NCBI RefSeq assembly: GCF_009827595.1 | Contig: NZ_WTYT01000003.1 | Location: forward strand, 434,001 to 498,000 | Length of the DNA: 64,000 bases | Source of the DNA: Altericroceibacterium endophyticum | Lineage (GTDB): Bacteria; Pseudomonadota; Alphaproteobacteria; Sphingomonadales; Sphingomonadaceae | Direction of reading: 5' to 3' | Part shown: piece by piece, positions 20,701-26,400 of the stretch | Position numbering within the stretch: the stretch's first letter is position 1 | Layout of the letters: every line of letters starts with the position of its first letter | Made by a program: the position numbers and the translations under genes | Notes under the pieces: generated by a model | Database searches by the model: none | What the model saw: only the letters and a program-made list of their open reading frames with translations | Told to the model about the DNA's origin: nothing

Positions 20701-23243
20701 CACAGCTGACCGGTATCGAACACATCGATATTACAGGCAGCGGAGACAATTCGCTGACACTGGATGATGCCTCGCTGCAGCGTATCAGTGGATGGCGCAT
20801 GGATGGTGAGGCCTGGCTTATCATTGAAGGCAATGAAGGGGATAATATCCTCACCCAGGGCTTCATGGATAGCGACACCTATGAATATGAGGGCGTCACC
20901 TACAATTTATATGAACGCGGCAATGCCAACGTGCTGGTCGCACAGGACGTAACGGTAGCGAATGATCCCAATGGCCAGTCACTGCTGCTGGATGTAGGCA
21001 AACTGACCAAGAACTTTGGCTTCACCATTTCGGGTGAGGTTGCGGATGATTTGTTCGGCTTCTCGGTGGCGTCCGCTGGTGATATCAACGGCGATGGCTT
21101 CGAAGACATTATCGTCGGAGCCACGGGCGTTGCTGGCGATGGTAGCAATAGCGGCGAAGCCTATGTCATCTATGGTGGCCCGGTGCCTTTGGGTACTTTG
21201 GGTGACGATGGACGCCGTGTGCTGGACCTTGCCACTCTCGGGACATCAGAAGGTTTCCGGATCATTGGTGATGCCGGCGGGGACGTGCTTGGTACATCGA
21301 TTTCGGCATCGGGTGATATCAATGGCGATGGCATTGATGACCTGATTATCGGAGCGCCTGAAGGCGATGACGGCGGTACTTCTGCTGGTGAAGCCTATGT
21401 CATTTATGGCAAGGCTGGTGTCAGCCGTACCACCCTTGATACATCGGCACTCCTCCCTGCTGACGGTTTCATCATTCAGGGTGGCAATGGTGGAGACAAC
21501 TTCGGCTCTTCGGTTTCCGTGGTGGGCGACATCAATGGCGATGGCATTGATGATCTGATTATCGGTGCGCCTGAAGGCGATGACGGCGGTACTGCTGCCG
21601 GTGAGGCCTATGTCATTTATGGGCAGACTGGCATTGAGAGGGCGCGGCTTAATGCCGGGAGCCTGAGCGCGCCGGATGGCTTCGTAATCCAGGGGGATGC
21701 CACAGGGAACAGGCTCGGTACTGCAGTGTCTGGTGCGGGCGATATTAATGGTGACGGTATCGTCGATCTGGCCGTTGGCGCGCCTCTCTATAGTAGCTCC
21801 CGGGGTGAGATCTATGTGTTCTTCGGTCAGACCGGAACTTCGCAGGGCAACATTGATACATCCAATTTGAGCGTGCCAGGCTTCACCATTTCCGGCAGTA
21901 AGCTGGGCGGTCAGGCCGGCAGTGCGCTTAGTGCTCTGGGCGATGTAAATGGCGATGGCATTGATGATCTGCTCATCGGCGGCCCAGTGGCTGGCGGCGG
22001 CGGAGAAGCCTATGTCATCTTCGGTCAAAGTGGAGCAACCCGCACCGATATCGATCTTGGGACATTGGGCAGCCAGGGTTTCATCATCCGCTCTCAAGGT
22101 TCAGCGGATCGGTTGGGAACCTCTGTCAGCGGAGCGGGCGATATCAATGGAGATGGTTTCCGCGATCTGATTGTTGGTGCGCCGCAGGTCAGCGACGGCG
22201 GTTCCAGCGCTGGTGCCACCTATGTGATATTCGGCACGAATTCCGGCTTCGGCACCGAAGTGAGTGGCAATCAGGTAATCGATCTGGATGAGCTGACTGC
22301 TTCGGAGGGCTTCATTCTCCAGGGCGGCCAGGAAGATGACGAGCTCTCCGCTGTGGCGGCCGGCGACATCAATGGCGATGGCTTTGACGATCTGCTTGTC
22401 GGTGCGTCTGGGGCCGGTGACACCGGACAGGCCTACATTGTCTATGGTGGCACCCAGTGGGATCTGCAGGGTGATCAGGATGACCAGACTCTGACCGGCA
22501 CGGTTGGCGCCGAAACGCTTGTTGGTGGCAATGGCAATGATGCCATCACCGGCAATGGCGATGCGGATATCATTCTTGGCGGTGCCGGTGATGATGTGAT
22601 CACCATGCCTGATCTGGCATTTGCCGATGTGGATGGTGGCAGCGGGTTCGATACGCTGGTTCTGGGCGGAGGAAGCAACACTTACGATCTTGCCGATCTG
22701 TTGCCTGCTCAGCTCACGGCTATCGAGGCGATCGATATCACCGGCAGCGGGAATAATACGCTGGTGATCACCGAAGCGCAGCTGCTGGATGTCAGCGACT
22801 GGCGTATGGCTGGTGAAGCATGGTTGATTGCCGAGGGCAATTTCGGCGACATTGTAAATGCCGATGGCTTCACAGCGAATGGAACTTATCAATTTAATGG
22901 AACTGACTACAATCGCTATGAAAGCGGAAATGCGAACCTGCTCGTCGCAAGCGGGGCGTCGGTTGAAACTGGCGTAGTCGCAGCAGCTCTACCACCGGTA
23001 GCGATGAGCTCCTGGGATGGCGGTTTCGGCGATGACCTTTCCAATGACGGCGGTCAGGATCTGGATGCCCCCACTTCTGATCCGGAATATCTCTCCAGCT
23101 TCGCGATGGACCCCGTTCCGATGGCGAGCGACTCGGAGGATGTGGCTGGTGATGCGGAAAGCGGCATGGATGATGCCGGAGATTCCATGGCGGAAGCCGT
23201 ACTGGCATCCGATGCTGTAATATCGGATGATCCACTTTCCTGA
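3..23243 (+). CDS. Giant cadherin/FG-GAP/RTX repeat adhesin (5' partial)
   Basis: The frame is open from base 3, so the gene starts upstream; the first in-frame ATG/GTG is only an internal codon. The visible part is 7,746 residues. Order: 29 cadherin-like repeats of about 100 residues (bases 3-8745; each starts near N-E/D-A-P and carries D-x-D-G/D-D and A-P-D-[FY]-E motifs), then seven modules of about 670 residues (8760-22980). Each module has seven FG-GAP repeats with the calcium loop D-[IV]-N-G-D-G-x-D-D, an RTX-like G-G-x-G-x-D stretch, and a spacer domain with W-R-M-D-G-E-A-W and Y-N-L-Y-E-R-G motifs. The acidic C-terminal tail resembles that of the next gene. By family this is a calcium-dependent secreted or surface adhesin, probably a type I secretion substrate; no secretion genes are in the window. 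Stop TGA is followed by a strong terminator. Function is inferred; architecture is seen directly. Confidence 0.93.
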   Translation, partial: SILDRNEPPVISGSDTITLAENRNQVIAITARDGDNDPLTYTLSGDDALLFNIDENGVLSFNDAPDYENPSDSDLDNIYDVTVSVSDGTTIIDKELTIEVTDKNEPIVITSPDTVDINENQQDVLGVVAEDADGEAPVYSISGGIDKNLFTIDSKTGALTFKTAPDYDNPEDFGKNNVYNIEVAAAVDSEIVKQIVTINVLDIAEAPEITSSPEMVVAAGATTVMTVAGIDPDNDDLEWSINGGADQALFEIDRDTGELSFSSPPVFDDPQDTGKNNFYQVTVRATDGDFIASRTFSIQVTSDNSAPLIESEASFLMQENRTAAGTVIASDPEDDAISFSIVGGLDSNLFDIDEDGRLFFKDAPDFELPDDSDGDNEYQVTVGVGDGEAVTEQAIIVRVTDRNEAPEITNDLNLTVNEGRTELGAVLTEDSDGDPLQYTLTGNDAALFEIDQVTGRLSFKEAPDYEAFGDADGDNIYQLTVTVSDGNESVSENAIITVTDRNEAPTISTDAEISIVENRTSIKNVDAVDQDGDDLTYSLTGNDVEHFVIDQNGKLSFAEAPNFENPQDSDEDNVYEITVVVDDGQNVTSKNLEITVTDKNEVPVLDGADFFTVAENKTLAGTIDVTDDDGDFLVYTLQEGLDSELFKINSAGQLTFRTAPDFDNPADADEDNIYELIINISDGKGGSISTPVQVVVTGVNEAPTIISDADIQLDEGNLLAHTVEATDPDAGDDLTFTIIGGADLSKFTIDQTTGEVSFNSAPDFNSPDDDDADGIYEIEVRVTDQGGKTVDQAIRIEITDANEAPIVTSNGAAELAENNTQVMTVDATDNDDDSLSYFLSGADADLFLISSSGVLSFREAPDYESPLDEDKNNVYELTVLVNDGTVSTEQDITVTITNENDAPVVDTQGLPITIAEGETEAGVVVTNDDDQDSLTWSLIGGDDRDLFALESTTGELTFLNAPDYENPGDENGDNEYELLVAVSDGQASTQRVITVVVTDQNDAPTIVSGNAITIQEKGTAVAQVLGDDVDAGDTLTYEIAGGVDKELFTINSATGALSFRNAADYENPDDFDANNEYRVDVLVRDGNGGSYVQQLTVTVENENEAPTAAASVTLNIQENLQQVTIIDASDIDGDSLTYSLVGGADRALFSIDENSGSLSFDAAPDFEYPNDANRDGTYSIAVEISDGEKSIIQNLIITVDDVNEAPSIVSLTSLSVVEGRTTVATLEARDGEGDALVYGISGGDDADYFAIDPATGLLTFKEVPDYETPRDAGNDNSYNLTISVSDGTTTINEDITVTVTNKAEAPVMTSASALSVVENRLAVSTLSARDDDGDTLTYSLDGGPDAALFEIDPVTGELSFKTAPDFEAPADADENNAYEFTVAIFDGTSTTREDVTVTILDKNDAPQLAANIELTMAENSDTGSLIEAVDQDLDTLTYSIIGGDDADKFIIDPETGLLSFVNSPDFENPTDQDEQNDYDLTIQVSDGQSTTTSDVRVQVTNRNEAPTIESDAALTRVEGTVIVGFVEGLDDDGDPLTYGIVESSDRELFEIDAATGELKFKSAPDFANPEDADGNNVYVVKVSVSDGSRTTYQDIEVTIVDTNEAPTISSSANITLAENIREVTTVVASDPDGDDLTYRLVGGDDLALFEIDAASGELAFKNAPDYENPTDDDQNGVYEVIVEVDDGVTSVRQTVKVTLTDTNDAPVIDAGSTNITLGEGVQGAGTLVASDDDDDALVWDIIGGDDRDLLTINQNTGELSFVSTPDFENAGDQNGDNIYNIRVSVFDGEVTTEQSITITVTDENDAPQITSTNAVVISENRTSVLQVIGEDADSDALTYEIIGGLDKGLFEIDPVTGGLSFISPPDFENPDDFDERNEYVVVVRVSDGEADAEQTITVTVENVNEAPELPTFEVLTVEEGKTDVAVVEATDTDANDTLTYSISGGPDFEKFDIDAETGILTFVSAPDYDNPEDFGSNNIYDLTITVSDGNSSTSQDIQVQVLNANDAPVIISGDAFQVEENRLAAAAIKAEDADGDSLTYSIVGGVDMTAFEIDPVTGALSFIEAPDYEQPTDFQGNNTYEVEVAVSDGVLTTKQTITIEVTDVNDPSIITTDPLVSMAEGESLVVDVDATDIDEDDTLVYEIAGGVDRDLFTINSETGELSFISAPDFEDPADADEDNDYQVTISVDDGTNLVTKDMTITVTDTDDAPIITSDAVLEVREDEEAVGTITATDVDTLTENLTYAIAGGADALLFAIEETTGELSFKSAPDFETPGSAAGSNEYDLIVSVNDGTTVVEQTVTVIVNDGNEAPTIISDTDVTLAENIALAQTVEATDPDADDELTYAISGGVDRDLFEINATTGELSFKSAPDFEAPGSDAGSNIYEVEVTVTDSEGAADSQTLTVTIEDANDPSVITSENSAVVEENQTAVMTVTATDPDDDVSSLRYSIEGGADGGLFEIDETTGELSFKSAPDFETFADADTNGFYQVVVGVSDGSNLTTEAITVSVTDANDAPVLDGAKDLEMDENQIVVPLPDFTDADGDTLTYEIVGGADSDKLSIDRNNGDLSFRIAPDFENPDSEDGDNIYEVTVSADDGKGGVVQETVTIEITDANEAPIITSQSEVSLAEEGGLAVTQLSASDPDAGTTLTYAITDGADRDAFTINESNGQLSFVDEPDFENPADSDGNNIYEVVVTVSDGDLTYDLTLTVTVTDSNDTPIITSSDTASLPENVAAVTVVTATDQNSDQITYSIVEGADGALFEIDETTGALSFIEAPDYEEPQDADEDNIYEVIVEASDGEDAAQQRITVTVTSVNDAPVFESEPLLQIAENEESLEILASDDDNDELTYAIDGGADLDKFTIDEDTGVLSFNSAPDFEAPGDADEDGIYEITISVTDGTETSLRDFSIEVTDVVEGIDTSTLAPDQGFVIRGEAAQDRAGYSVSSIGDVNNDGFDDIIVGANKADSGATDTGKAYVIYGSDAGFGALDGQGRQHIRLSQLTSDKGFILAGEENDWLGSSVSSAGDINGDGYQDILVGAHPADNSGQNTGEAYVIFGGASGVRTANGTGRAIIDVNDLTESQGLVLLGDQAGDEFGYSVSAAGDIDGDGYDDLIVGARSGSDGGASAGEAYVIYGGSGQLGTVNNGRQELDMTNLSAADGFIIQGDNVSDQLGADVSSAGDINGDGYADLLVSAYEGDDGGSNSGQAYVIFGGTNGFGNAVNGRQVIDVASLAGNSGFVIQGIAGSSAGRSVSSAGDINGDGFDDMIIGAAGDAYVVFGKNSGFGSPDVTGRLILDLADFDSESGFVIRGNQNGDQLGYAVSSAGDLNGDGYADMVLGANNGDGGGAASGDAYVVFGGADGFGVDDGNGGRELDVATLDGSAGFRILGDAAGDRLGRDVSAAGDVDGDGYDDLIVGAYLGNDGGPSAGEAYVIFGGADMGRYGEQSDQDLTGTVGADTLIGGNGDDVIDALGGGDVIRAGSGDDRITVGDFNFKSIDGGNGFDILAIEGSGEEFSFTPATQTRLNGLEAIDITGTGANTLRMGLDDLYQVSDWRMDGEAWMIVQGDLGDQVLTSGFIASGTYDYDGVTYNLFERGFGNLLVAQDVTVGNDADGVAPIVDVTALSGDYGFIIQGANGGDQLGWSVSSAGDVNGDGYADLIVGAYAANPANPGKAYVVYGGGSGFGVDDGTGRQVIDVSALTSADGFEITGAAGDELGISVSSTGDVNGDGIDDLIVGAPSADAGKGEVYVFYGEAGRNRGAINVSDAVKPAGYTITGAAAGDALGMSVSSAGDVNGDGIDDLIIGAPDAALGGGEAYIIFGTDGTSRDDIDLSALTAVDGVKFTDSNSTAELGISVSSAGDVDGDGVDDLFVGASGANHAYIYYGKAGLSSPTIEIDTLATAADAYTIRGTSGFDQLGTSVSNAGDVNGDGIDDLIVSATNAAGESQTYVIFGEAARTRTIVDMGTLDANNGFVITSDNSDDYAGYSVSSAGDINGDGYADILVAARQGDNGGTDAGEAYVIFGTGSGFGEALGGRQILNLSALTAAEGFIIQGDVADDNLGTSVSSAGDVNGDGYDDLVVGAAGGDDGGTNAGEAYIIYGGSKWGMQGEQIDDLLIGSAGVDTLVGGNGNDVIESNGGADVIRGGAGDDSITVLDLNFANVNGGLGDDSLVLDGANEIFDLRDLQPVQMTGIERIDISGSGNNTLVIDQTTLFEITDWRMEGEAWLIVEGDAGDAVETQGFTFGGTREYQGVTYNLYERGRANLLVEQDVAVTNNDTGIAPVVDASIHTPHYGFIIRGDFANDRLGQSVSGAGDINGDGYGDLIIGAYGGDDGGADAGEAYVIYGGAGGFGVDDGTGRRVIDTTNLSVSEGFIIQGDVAGDLLGNAVSSAGDINGDGVDDLIVGASGANSDMGDAYVIYGGAGGFGVDDGTGRRVIDTSSLSTSEGFIIEGNVADDVLGVSVSSAGDVNGDGLDDLIVGASGVDSDAGEAYVVYGQAGASRGSIDINNLSVSEGFVIQGASAGDELGNSVSTAGDINGDGLDDLIVGASGVNSDTGEAYVIYGQAGVNRTAIDISTLIASEGFIIQGASAGDELGNSVSSAGDINGDGIDDLIVGASGVNSDAGEAYVIFGQTGVNRTAIGTNTLSGADGFVIRSGALGNNLGYSVSNAGDLNGDGVDDLIVGAYGGDNGGEDAGETYVIFGTTSGFGQTVGSQQVIDLSNLTVAEGFIIQGDAAGDELGNSVSSAGDINGDGYDDLIVGAHFGDDGDPTAGEAYIIYGSARMGQQVIEGTKGDDTLNGSNATENLIGGQGNDVIISAGGADVINGGSGDDIVVVSDLNFTQIDGGNGFDTLRLSTTNLNFDFTDIGFNRITGIEAIDLTGDGDNYLTIDATSLFNSTDWQMGGESWMIVEGDAGDEVTTIGFIAGGTYEYAGVTYNLYERGRANLLVDQSVSVANDGKEAAPIIYSDLVTDHLGFVIQGTAAGDELGFSVSSAGDVNGDGFDDLVVGASRVDSGGLFDSGEAYVIYGSSDGFGVDDGTGRKVLDVGALTASQGYSITGSNFAEGLLGYEVTGGGDLNGDGIADLIVSATEAGDPLNPNGNGQVHVIFGTKGTKQTVDISNLGLSEGFMIESTDDSADGFVSLDFVGDLNGDGINDIVVGSPFADPKDSSGSEVKNAGSVLVIYGRADQNYANIDYTGSLVPDIGFVINGSANGDVLGVAVSSAGDVNNDGIDDLLLGARGYDYNGTTVNSGAVFVIFGQAGKNRGTLETNASLNKSDGFIIKGTDADGNLGLGLSNIGDVNNDGIDDLLIAAPKTPGGSTAYIVYGKAKGSTFGKLNPAGEDTIDVDDLTPSEGFVIKNDEIVDSQLDFGLDLAGDINGDGIDDFIIGAKDNANGGEAFVIFGSDSGYGALVGSQQVLDLADLTAEQGFIIRGSEASGLLGYSVSGAGDIDGDGYDDLIVGAPTGEGNGNAYIIYGQANMGQVVIEGTSGNDALTGTDNDDTIIAGAGDDVVSAGGGNDVIRSGSGDDIIIVPDMNFADIDGGGGFDTLVLGGEDVIFDLTDENAPEIYDIEKIDISGSGDNSLVIDKDFIFDAGGLRMDTRDWLIVAGDDGDTVLLGGFLNGGDYEYEGVTYQLYERGRVSLLVEQDVFVQQDPNGDAPYLDVGALAERYGFIIQGDVADDTLGNSVSSAGDVNGDGYDDLIVGAYGADSEAGTAYVIYGGTDGFGVDDGTGRRVIDTSSLSTSEGFIIQGNAAADVLGVSVSSAGDVNGDGLDDLIVGASGADSQTGEAYVVYGQASTSRSMIDTSNLSVSEGFIIQGNAAADVLGYSVSSAGDINGDGVDDLIVGAYGVDGDTGEAYVVYGQTGTTRGAINTSNLTPSDGFIIQGNAAGDRLGYSVSSAGDVNGDGYDDLIVGAPRGENGGTDAGEAYVIYGQAGASRGLVDTSSLTPSDGFIIQGDAVDDRLGFSVSSAGDINGDGYDDLIAGARYGDDGGNDASEAYVIYGQAGASRGLVDTSNLTASEGFIIQGDAAGDALGYAVSFAGDINGDGLEDLIVGAYSSDDGGIDAGEAYVIFGTTSGFGQTVGGRQVIDLTDLTATEGFAIRGDAPSDYLGISVSSAGDLNNDGYDDLIVGARRGDDGGADAGEAYIVYGGPQWGVLGDQEGVIRAGTSGANTLIGGNNDDVLTGAGGADSIRGGAGDDVIFVSDLNFLNVNGGSGFDALLLNAGPASFDFTALDHTRLSGIELIDIEGTDDNTLKIDAETLLQITDWRMDGEAWLIVTGNSGDAVVTQGFTNSGTYEYGGETYNLYERGRANLLVEQNVVVQNDLAGAAPYVDTTLLGEEYGFVIKGRDTSTNILTGASVSSAGDVNGDGYADLIIGAPDYDSTSGEAYVVYGGADGFGVDDGTGRRVVDLTTLSENVGFVISNGVSGDYMGSSVSSAGDINGDGIDDLLVGTDGGNESYVIYGVGGSGRDLVYVPTMDNEDGFAIIGGNTGDNLGVSISAAGDVNGDGIDDLIVGANDANSNTGEAYVIYGETGTSRGDVSVGSLSNIQGYTIEGVTAADGLGYAVSSAGDINGDGIADLIVGTENADEVYVIYGETGTNRNTIDLSSLSLAQGFTITAGSAQSYSVSSLGDVNGDGIDDIIIGTPDTGLGGSAYVIYGEAGANRSTVNLASLSGSAGFVILGDGANDGLGYSVSSAGDVNGDGYADIIVGANKGDDGGQDAGEAYVIFGTGQGFGQALGGVQTIDLSDLDATTGFAIRGDFAVDELGTSVSGAGDINGDGYDDLIVGAPNGDDVGENVGEAYIIYGGTKWGIQGEQVDDTLFGAAGADTLIGGNGNDIIQGNGGADVIRGGSGDDIISEPDLTFAVINGGNGIDTLVLEGAGANFDVTSLGSSQLTGIEHIDITGSGDNSLTLDDASLQRISGWRMDGEAWLIIEGNEGDNILTQGFMDSDTYEYEGVTYNLYERGNANVLVAQDVTVANDPNGQSLLLDVGKLTKNFGFTISGEVADDLFGFSVASAGDINGDGFEDIIVGATGVAGDGSNSGEAYVIYGGPVPLGTLGDDGRRVLDLATLGTSEGFRIIGDAGGDVLGTSISASGDINGDGIDDLIIGAPEGDDGGTSAGEAYVIYGKAGVSRTTLDTSALLPADGFIIQGGNGGDNFGSSVSVVGDINGDGIDDLIIGAPEGDDGGTAAGEAYVIYGQTGIERARLNAGSLSAPDGFVIQGDATGNRLGTAVSGAGDINGDGIVDLAVGAPLYSSSRGEIYVFFGQTGTSQGNIDTSNLSVPGFTISGSKLGGQAGSALSALGDVNGDGIDDLLIGGPVAGGGGEAYVIFGQSGATRTDIDLGTLGSQGFIIRSQGSADRLGTSVSGAGDINGDGFRDLIVGAPQVSDGGSSAGATYVIFGTNSGFGTEVSGNQVIDLDELTASEGFILQGGQEDDELSAVAAGDINGDGFDDLLVGASGAGDTGQAYIVYGGTQWDLQGDQDDQTLTGTVGAETLVGGNGNDAITGNGDADIILGGAGDDVITMPDLAFADVDGGSGFDTLVLGGGSNTYDLADLLPAQLTAIEAIDITGSGNNTLVITEAQLLDVSDWRMAGEAWLIAEGNFGDIVNADGFTANGTYQFNGTDYNRYESGNANLLVASGASVETGVVAAALPPVAMSSWDGGFGDDLSNDGGQDLDAPTSDPEYLSSFAMDPVPMASDSEDVAGDAESGMDDAGDSMAEAVLASDAVISDDPLS
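8760..22980 (+). repeat. Seven tandem modules: 7-blade FG-GAP propeller + RTX + spacer
   Basis: Propeller starts lie near 8760, 10860, 12860, 14905, 17000, 19025 and 21000, a period of 1.97-2.1 kb. I counted exactly seven FG-GAP repeats in each module, 49 in total; each has G-F-x-I-x-G, L-G-x-S-V-S-S-A-G-D and N-G-D-G-x-D-D-L-I-V-G. RTX stretches begin near 10345, 12340, 14375, 16460, 18520, 20480 and 22490. Each is followed by a domain of about 115 residues with G-I-E-x-I-D-I and W-R-M-x-G-E-x-W. Seven FG-GAP repeats is the integrin-alpha propeller number, so each block probably closes as one propeller. Confidence 0.9.
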
Positions 23244-23264
23244 TTGTTCTGAAAGCTGAAAAAT

Positions 23265-23298
23265 AAAAGGCCGGGCCGTAAGGTTCCGGCCTTTTATT
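23265..23298 (+). terminator. Rho-independent terminator of the giant adhesin gene
   Basis: Perfect 10-bp inverted repeat AAAAGGCCGG / CCGGCCTTTT (23265-23274 and 23286-23295) with an 11-nt loop, starting 22 nt after the stop codon. It separates the two adhesin genes into different transcription units. Confidence 0.85.
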
Positions 23299-23411
23299 TG
23301 TTGGATTTAATGCTCTTATCCATCTTCATAGGTGCGCGCCCTTAATTGAATAAAGGGGCGGTTTGCTCAACAAAGTTGCCAGTGATTTAGGGATCTACAG
23401 GAGCAACGAGC

Positions 23412-26400
23412 ATGAGCATTTGGAAAAGAAGATCGGCAAAAGGCGCAACGGCACTGGCTGGCGCATTGGGCCTGGGTTTGGCTGATCAGGCTTTCGCACA
23501 GACCGGTGGGGAAGCTACGGTCGCTCTCAGCGGAGTTGAAAATGTGACGTCGTGGCAGACTTTGCCGAACGGCTCGTTGGAAGTGGTTACGGCGAACGGG
23601 CAGACAGTCACGCTGCAAGCTGGCCAGTTCGTCGCTCAGAATGGTCAGATTTTTGTGACGCAAGCGGCCATGCAAACCGTTGCTCAGGCGGCTGCGGCGG
23701 GTGTTGGCGGTTTAACCGTCGGCACCGGCCTGTTGGGGGCGGCTGGTGTCGGTATCGCTGGGGTCGCCGTCGCCGATGCCGCATCCGGAAATGATGATGA
23801 TAGCGGTGATTCCGGCGGTGGCGATGGCGGCGATGGCGGCGATGGTGGTGATGGCGGTGATGGCAATGCCGCGCCCGTATTCACCAGCGCAGCCTCTTCT
23901 TCGGTCGAGGCAGGCAAGACGGCAGCCTATCAGGCGAAGGCGACTGATGCGGATGGCGACACGGTGAGCTACTCCCTGTCGGGCAGCGACGCTGATTTGT
24001 TCGACATTGACGGACAGACAGGCGCCGTGACATTTAAGACGGCGCCTCAATTCGATGCGAGCGGTGATAACAAATATAAAGTTACCGTGACTGCCAGCGA
24101 CGGCGAGGACACGACCGATCGCGATGTCACGATTTCCGTGACAGAACCGGCCCAGCCCAATGCAGCACCTGAATTCACCAGCGATGCCACCGGCACTATC
24201 GTTGAGAATGAAACATTGGTGATGACTGTGGCGGCCACGGACGCTGATAGTGACACGGTGACCTATTCGATTGACGGCGGCGCTGATGGCGATTTTTTTG
24301 AAATCGATTCCGCCACGGGTGAGCTGAGCTTCAAGGAGGCGCCTGACTTTGAAACGCGCCTCGATGACGGCGAGAACGGCGTTTACGAGGTCAGGGTTGC
24401 GGCCACGGATGGCACCGATACCAGCAAACAAACTATCGCGATTGCTGTTTCCAACGCAAATGATGCGCCGGAAATTACCAGCGCCGCAGCTTTCACAATT
24501 GTCGAAAATGAGACCGCGATTGGTGATGTGGTCGCCACGGATCAGGATGGTGACACACTGAGCTACAGCATTATAGCCGGCGAAAACCTCAGTATATTCT
24601 CGATCAATGAAGATACAGGTGCCTTGTCATTTAGCAGCGCGCCTGACTTTGAAAATCCTCTCGATCCAGACACAGACAACGTCTATAGGATCACTGTCCA
24701 GGTTTCTGACGGAACACAAAGTGTAAGTCAGGAAATTGAGGTGACGGTTGAGGACAATCCACCGGTCGTGGAAGATTCCTATAGCGATTCGATGGCAGAG
24801 AATAATACTCTTGCCACCACTATTACCGCGACGGATCCGGAGGATGCTGCTCTAACTTTCACGCTCACCGGTGGTGTTGATCAGGATTATTTCATTATTG
24901 ACCCAACGACAGGTGAATTGTCTTTTCTCACCGCGCCGGACTTTGAAAACCCGGCGGATGATGGCGGCGATAATGTCTATGATGTGAAAGTCACGATCTC
25001 CAACGGTTCCACAAGTTTCGAACGTGATGTCGCCATTACCGTAACTGATTCAAACTCAGAACCGATCTCTACGGCTAACATGTCGGCCGAACAGGGGTAT
25101 AGTACAACGGGTCTCGAGGCTGGTCAGAAACAGGGTTTTTCGGTCAGCGGTCTGGGCGATGTTAATGGCGATGGCGTGGACGATTACGCTGTCGGTTTTT
25201 CAGATGCGAATACAACTGGCGGTAATGAAGCCGGTGCCGTCTATGTTATCTACGGCGGAACGCAATTGTCCGGTGCTTTGACAGGGACGGAAACCGCGAC
25301 ACTTGATTTGACCAATTTTACGTCTGATCAGGGTTTCATCATTAATGGGAGTGAAGAAGCGGGCTATCTTGGCTGGTCCGTAGCCGATGCTGGTGATCTG
25401 AATGGTGATGGCCTCGCCGATATAGTTGTTGGCGCTTATAATGCTAATGGTGCGATTGGCCGCGCGTTCGCAATTTTCGGTTCGGGCAGCCGTTCATCCG
25501 ATGTTGATGTCGGGTCACTTGGCTCCGATGGGGTCAGCTTCGACCTTACCGCTGTAAGTGATCAACTCGGTTATTCAGTGCATTCTGCTGGCGACGTAAA
25601 TGGTGATGGCTTTGACGATTTGCTGCTGGGCGCACGTGGCGTGAATGGCAACACTGGCGCAGCCTATCTTGTTCTCGGTGCCGAAAACATGGTCTCAATA
25701 GGCAATCTTGAGACTATGACTGGTAGCGATGGTTTTACATTAAATTACTCGTCAGGCAATGAAGTAGGCACGGCTGTATCATCTGCCGGTGATTTCAACG
25801 GCGATGGCTACGATGATTTTATCGTTTCCGAGACTGGGTCGGGCTTCTCGGGAAAAAACTACATACTCTTCGGCGGTGAATCTTATTCAGATGGTGATCC
25901 TTCATCTCCAGAAGTGGTGGATGTCGACAGCGAGGGCTTCGGGTTTTCGGGTGCTGTTGCTAGCTTTTTGGGCGAAGGAGTTTCTTCAGCGGGCGATGTA
26001 AATGGCGACGGTTTTGCCGATATCGTAACCGGAGCCTGGGGTAGCGGAGGCTCCGTGGGCAGTGCTTTTGTTCTATTCGGACAAAGCGGTTCTTCCTTGC
26101 CAAGCAGTTCTGACAATATCTCCGAAGCTGAAGGTTTCACCATTCAGGGTGTCACATCAGGAGATAATTTCGGCATTTCCGTATCTTCGGCTGGTGACGT
26201 AAATGGCGATGGCTATGCGGACATAATCATCGGCGCGCGTCAGAATGGCACGGCTACCGGCAATGCCTATCTCATTTTTGGCGGAGCCAATGGCTTTGGT
26301 GAAGACGACGGGAGCGGAGGCCGTCTTCTGGATGTCGCGTCCATGACACCGGATCAGGGACTGGCCATTTCCGGTGCTGATGCAGACAGGTTGTTCGGCC

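Noticed and set aside
3-23243. CRISPR-like periodic repeats
   Set aside because: The periodicity is in protein repeats of 100 residues and propeller blades; there are no short identical repeats with unique spacers and no cas genes.
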